DNA of 9,620 nt. It comes from an uncultured bacterium (lineage in GTDB: Bacteria > Planctomycetota > UBA1135 > GCA-002686595). Shown here in pieces: positions 7,065 to 9,620 of the stretch. Location of the stretch: NCBI GenBank assembly GCA_902826945.1, contig CADEGS010000172.1:1-9620 (forward strand), written 5' to 3'. Numbering within the stretch: position 1 is the first letter of the stretch; every line of letters starts with the position of its first letter. Under the pieces are notes generated by a model. It was not told where the DNA came from. It did not search any database and was given only the letters and a program-made list of their open reading frames with translations. Both the position numbers and the translations under genes were made by a program.

Positions 7065-7858
7065 TGCACCTGCAGGTCCTCTCCAGCGGCAGCAACGGCA
7101 ACGCCTCGCTCGTGCGCGCGGGCGAGACGCTCCTCCTGCTCGACGCGGGCCTGCCGCTCGACGAGCTCGAACAGCGCCTGCAGGCCGCGCGCGTCTCGCC
7201 GCGGCGCATCGGCCACATCGCGCTGACGCACGGCCACCTGGATCACGCGCGCTCGGCGGGCCTGCTCGCGCGCAAGGCGGACGCGCGCGTGCACTGCTGC
7301 GAGGCGCTGATGCAGAACGCCTCGCTGCGCCGCGCCCCGCGGCTGGCGTGCCTCTCGCCGGGGCGGAGCACGCGCATCGCGGTCGAGGGGGGCGCCACGC
7401 TGGACGAGACGCTCGTGCTCGAGCCGGTGCCGATCCCCCACGACGCCGTCCCGACCGTGGCCTTCCGGGTCGAGCACGCGGGCCGCGTCGCCGCGCTCGT
7501 GACCGACATGGGCCGCGTCGCGCGCCCCAGCGCCGAGCGCCTGCGCGGCGCGCACGTGCTCGTGCTCGAGTTCAACCACGACCTCGAGCTGCTGCGGAGC
7601 GGCCCCTACCCGCCGCAGCTCAAGCGCCGCATCGCCGGGCCGCTCGGCCACCTCTCGAACGAGGAGGCCTGCGCCATGCTGCGCCTCCTGATCGGGCCCG
7701 AGCTGCACACGCTCGTGCTCGCGCACCTCTCCGAGGTCAACAACACGCCCGAGCGCGCGCTCGCGAGCGCGCGCGCCACGCTGCGCGCGCTGGGGCGCGA
7801 GGACGTGCGCGTGCTGGTGGCGGGGCGCGCCGGCGTCGGGCCGAACCTCGAGGTCTGA
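7064..7858 (+). CDS. WalJ/YycJ-type metallo-beta-lactamase-fold nuclease
   Basis: A 264-residue cytoplasmic MBL-fold hydrolase. The N-terminus (LSSGSNGNASLV, 6-17) is the SSGSxGN opening typical of the YycJ/WalJ group. The metal-binding motif THGHLDH covers residues 55-61, with further likely ligands at His126 (IPHDA), Asp148 (VTDMG) and His221 (LAHLS). The strongest family marks are NHDLELLRSGPYPPQLKRRI (171-190), GHLSNEEA (195-202) and LAHLSEVNNTPERA (219-232), which match YycJ almost word for word. Length is normal for the family. Bacillus YycJ is reported to be a 5'-to-3' double-stranded DNA exonuclease, linked to mismatch repair; the same activity here is inference. In Firmicutes the gene sits with the walRK two-component genes, which are not visible in this window. 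The ATG overlaps the YfhO-like stop by one base and has no Shine-Dalgarno, so translation probably depends on coupling. Confidence 0.92.
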   Translation: MHLQVLSSGSNGNASLVRAGETLLLLDAGLPLDELEQRLQAARVSPRRIGHIALTHGHLDHARSAGLLARKADARVHCCEALMQNASLRRAPRLACLSPGRSTRIAVEGGATLDETLVLEPVPIPHDAVPTVAFRVEHAGRVAALVTDMGRVARPSAERLRGAHVLVLEFNHDLELLRSGPYPPQLKRRIAGPLGHLSNEEACAMLRLLIGPELHTLVLAHLSEVNNTPERALASARATLRALGREDVRVLVAGRAGVGPNLEV

Positions 7859-7868
7859 GGCCCGCCCC

Positions 7869-7883
7869 GCCGCTTCGGGCGGC
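7869..7883. terminator. Small GC hairpin between the nuclease and methyltransferase genes
   Basis: GCCGC (7869-7873) and GCGGC (7879-7883) pair around a TTCGG loop, 10 nt after the nuclease stop. It could slow or end transcription of the upstream unit, but it has only five base pairs and no T-run follows. The TTCGGG at 7874-7879 is also 17 nt upstream of the putative -10 at 7897, where a -35 would lie, although it matches TTGACA poorly. The 52-nt gap holds nothing else besides that -10. Confidence 0.22.
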
Positions 7884-7896
7884 CCCTCCCGGCTGC

Positions 7897-7902
7897 TACC
7901 AT
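7897..7902 (+). promoter_or_regulatory. Putative -10 box (TACCAT) for a leaderless methyltransferase mRNA
   Basis: TACCAT has the TAnnnT form and is separated from ATG at 7911 by exactly 8 nt, as before ATG at 4284. The 16 bases before the two ATGs agree at 11 positions without gaps, with all shared bases in the GCTA and TCCG blocks and the CGC near the start. No Shine-Dalgarno is present. If used, the transcript would begin at or very near the ATG and the methyltransferase would start a new transcription unit. Confidence 0.4.
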
Positions 7903-7910
7903 CCGCCGCC

Positions 7911-8675
7911 ATGGACGGCGAGCGATCGGCGCAGGACTGGGCCGCGCAGCTCAAGCGCAGCTGGGAGGAGCGCGCGCGCTCCGACGCGCGCGACTTCTAC
8001 GTCGCCTCGCACCCGGGCTGGCGCGAGCCCGCGCGCTGGCAGGCGCAGGCGCGCGCCGACCTGGACATGCTCCTGTGGCAGGTCGATCGCGGCGCGCTCG
8101 GACGCTGGCACGTGCTCGAGATCGGCTGCGGCGTCGGCCGCATCGCGCAGCCGCTCGCGCCGCTGGTCGCGAGCTACACCGGGATCGACATCGCGCCGGG
8201 GATGGTCGAGGAAGCGCGCGCGCGCTGCGCGGGCCTCGCCAACGCGCGCTTCCTCGTCTCGAGCGGCGACGACCTGCCGGCGCAGGCGCGCGACCGGCGC
8301 TACGAGCTCGCGCTGGCGCTGGCGGTCTTCATCCACTGCCCGCGGGCGGTGATCCGCTCGCTCGTGCGCGCGGCGTACGAGCGCCTCGCGCCCGGCGGCC
8401 AGCTGCGCTTCCAGGTGCTGGCGGACCCCTCCGACCCGACCGGCGTCGTCTCGCTCGAGGCGGCGGCGGCCGCGCACCAGGAGATCGACGCCATGGAGGA
8501 GCAGGCCGGCGCCGAGGAGCGCGCGCTGATCGACGGCCACTACTACATGGGCGACGCCTTCCGCTACGACGAGCTCGCGCCGTTCCTGGTCGAGGCGAGC
8601 GGCGGCTCCGGGCGCGTGACGCTGATCCGCCCCGACCTGGCGCACGTGTACGGCTGGGTCGAGAAGCCCGCATGA
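7911..8675 (+). CDS. Class I SAM-dependent methyltransferase
   Basis: A 254-residue soluble enzyme predicted to transfer a methyl group from S-adenosylmethionine to an unknown acceptor. Motif I, VLEIGCGVGR (68-77), forms the SAM-binding glycine loop; YTGIDIAPGMVEEAR (89-103) supplies the acidic residue (Asp93) that normally holds the ribose hydroxyls; YELALALAVFIH (131-142) is the motif around strand 4; LAPGGQLRFQV (159-169) is the post-motif strand 5. An N-terminal helical segment (1-60) and a C-terminal insertion (about 182-230, with GHYYMGDAFRYDELAPFL) probably shape the acceptor site. The family is too diverse for substrate prediction. Overlap by four bases (ATGA) with a downstream GT-C-like gene suggests the two products may act in one pathway, perhaps on a glycan or lipid; this is inference. 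The start is fixed by the -10-like box 8 nt upstream and by the lack of a better in-frame start. Confidence 0.92.
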   Translation: MDGERSAQDWAAQLKRSWEERARSDARDFYVASHPGWREPARWQAQARADLDMLLWQVDRGALGRWHVLEIGCGVGRIAQPLAPLVASYTGIDIAPGMVEEARARCAGLANARFLVSSGDDLPAQARDRRYELALALAVFIHCPRAVIRSLVRAAYERLAPGGQLRFQVLADPSDPTGVVSLEAAAAAHQEIDAMEEQAGAEERALIDGHYYMGDAFRYDELAPFLVEASGGSGRVTLIRPDLAHVYGWVEKPA

Positions 8676-9620
8676 GCCCGTTCGTCCGCCCGGCGACGAT
8701 CCGCCCCGGGGACCGCACGCTGGCGCGCTCGGCGCTCTTCCTCCTGCTGGCGGTGTACACGGCGACCTTCGCGGGGCTGCCCGACAACCCCGACGCGGAG
8801 GTCGAGTTCCAGACGACGAGCAGCCTGGCGCGGCGCGGCACGCTGGCGCTCGACCCCGCCGCGCCGCTGGCGCGGCGCGCGATCGAGGCGGGCCACGGCG
8901 TGCGCGCCGGCGGCCCGGGCCGCGCGGGCGAGTCGTTCGCCTGGTTCGGCGTCGGCCAGGCGGCGCTGGCCGTGCCGCTGTGGGCCGCGGGGCACGCCCT
9001 GGCGCGGCTCGCGCCCGGCTTCGAGGCGGCGCACCGCGAGTCGCGCTGGTACGGCGCGCCGCAGAGCGAGTACTTCGAGCACCTCCTCGTCGGCTGGAGG
9101 AACCCGCTGCTCGGCGCGCTGACCGCGTGGCTGATCGTGCTCAGCGCGCGGCGCCTGGGCGCGCAGCGGCTGCACGCCTGGCTGGCCGGGCTCTCCTACG
9201 GGCTGTGCAGCTTCGCCTGGCCGCAGGCCGTGTCCACGCTGAGCGACGTGCAGGCGACCTTCTTCCTGTTCCTCTGCTTCCACCTGCTGCTGCGCGTGCG
9301 CGAGTCCTACCGGCGCTTGCGGCCGCCGTCGCCGCTCGAGCTCGCCGGAGCGGGGCTGGCGCTGGCGGCGGCGCTGTGGACGCGCGCGGCCTGCGCGCCG
9401 GCGTGCCTGGTGCTGGCGCTGGCGGGCGCGTTCGTGCTCGCCGGCGCGCGCCAGCGCCGCGGCCGCGCCGAGCGCGTCCTGCGCGACGCCGCCGCGTTCT
9501 ACGGCGCGCTCGCCCTGGGCGTGGTCGGGCTCCTGTACGCGAACCAGGTGCGCTTCGGCTCGCCGCTCGAGTCGGGCTACGGCGCCGCGGTCGGACGGGC
9601 GTTCTTCTCCTACCCGCCGC
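8672..9620 (+). CDS. GT-C-like multi-spanning membrane protein, N-terminal part (3' end cut by window)
   Basis: ATG at 8672 overlaps the methyltransferase stop by four bases (ATGA) and the frame stays open for 316 codons to the window end. A possible weak Shine-Dalgarno (GAGAAG, 8661-8666) precedes it. Membrane helices are predicted at about 18-36, 91-113, 144-159, 168-186, 192-208, 223-255 and 273-290. The first extracytoplasmic loop, with LPDNPDAEVEFQTTSSLARR (36-55) followed by GTLAL, resembles the acidic loop of GT-C glycosyltransferases of the GT39/ArnT type, in which Asp and Glu there are catalytic or metal-binding; Asp41, Glu43 and Glu45 are candidates. SFAWFGVGQAALAVPLWAAG (88-107) and NQVRFGSPLESGY (291-303) are patterns I associate with large predicted bacterial GT-C-type proteins that use polyprenyl-phosphate sugars. 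The C-terminal part is missing, the family is divergent, and no substrate can be named. Confidence 0.75.
   Translation, partial: MSPFVRPATIRPGDRTLARSALFLLLAVYTATFAGLPDNPDAEVEFQTTSSLARRGTLALDPAAPLARRAIEAGHGVRAGGPGRAGESFAWFGVGQAALAVPLWAAGHALARLAPGFEAAHRESRWYGAPQSEYFEHLLVGWRNPLLGALTAWLIVLSARRLGAQRLHAWLAGLSYGLCSFAWPQAVSTLSDVQATFFLFLCFHLLLRVRESYRRLRPPSPLELAGAGLALAAALWTRAACAPACLVLALAGAFVLAGARQRRGRAERVLRDAAAFYGALALGVVGLLYANQVRFGSPLESGYGAAVGRAFFSYPP

Noticed and set aside
1..9620. Hidden mobile element, CRISPR array, toxin-antitoxin pair or defence island
   Set aside because: No transposase, integrase, terminal inverted repeats, regularly spaced repeats, tRNA or small paired genes could be seen, and base composition looks uniform across the window.

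Overview
This is a very GC-rich bacterial chromosome segment (by eye well over 70% G+C, not counted). It holds eight protein-coding genes, two of them cut by the window edges. The third position of codons is almost always G or C, so long open frames run through the real genes on both strands, and nearly all of these are shadows. The bacterial Lon protease, a lipoprotein signal peptide and the YycJ/WalJ-type nuclease all indicate Bacteria. The lipoprotein aminopeptidase and the large GT-C-like membrane proteins would fit a GC-rich Gram-negative-type lineage such as Planctomycetota or Myxococcota, but nothing in the window settles the phylum. I saw no rRNA, tRNA, CRISPR array, insertion sequence or integrase, and no clear sign of horizontal transfer.

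Layout. Bases 1-1636 (+): the C-terminal part of lon, followed 2 nt later by a small protein with two zinc-ribbon modules. Bases 1764-2249 (+): a stand-alone VOC (glyoxalase-fold) protein with its own Shine-Dalgarno. Bases 2262-4163 (-): a convergent gene for a secreted lipoprotein aminopeptidase (M28 with PA and PDZ domains); its stop codon lies only 12 nt from that of the VOC gene. Bases 4164-4283: a 120-nt divergent intergenic region. Bases 4284-7858 (+): a large YfhO-type membrane protein and a WalJ/YycJ-type metallo-beta-lactamase-fold nuclease, overlapping by one base (TGATG). Bases 7911-9620 (+): a SAM-dependent methyltransferase and a second multi-spanning GT-C-like membrane protein, overlapping by four bases (ATGA) and running off the end.

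How the genes may work together. The right half looks like two short transcription units of the same type: each begins with a gene not coupled to its upstream neighbour and continues into a translationally coupled gene. The two lead genes share an unusual leader: a TAnnnT hexamer exactly 8 nt before the ATG, inside an aligned GCTAnnnTCCGyCGCsATG block, with no Shine-Dalgarno. This is what a promoter for a leaderless mRNA would look like, and it is the most interesting regulatory signal in the window. Two polytopic membrane proteins of glycosyltransferase-like architecture plus a methyltransferase hint at cell-surface glycan or lipid modification, but that is inference. The left half is protein quality control and general metabolism. 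I did not find a convincing new defence or mobile system here.
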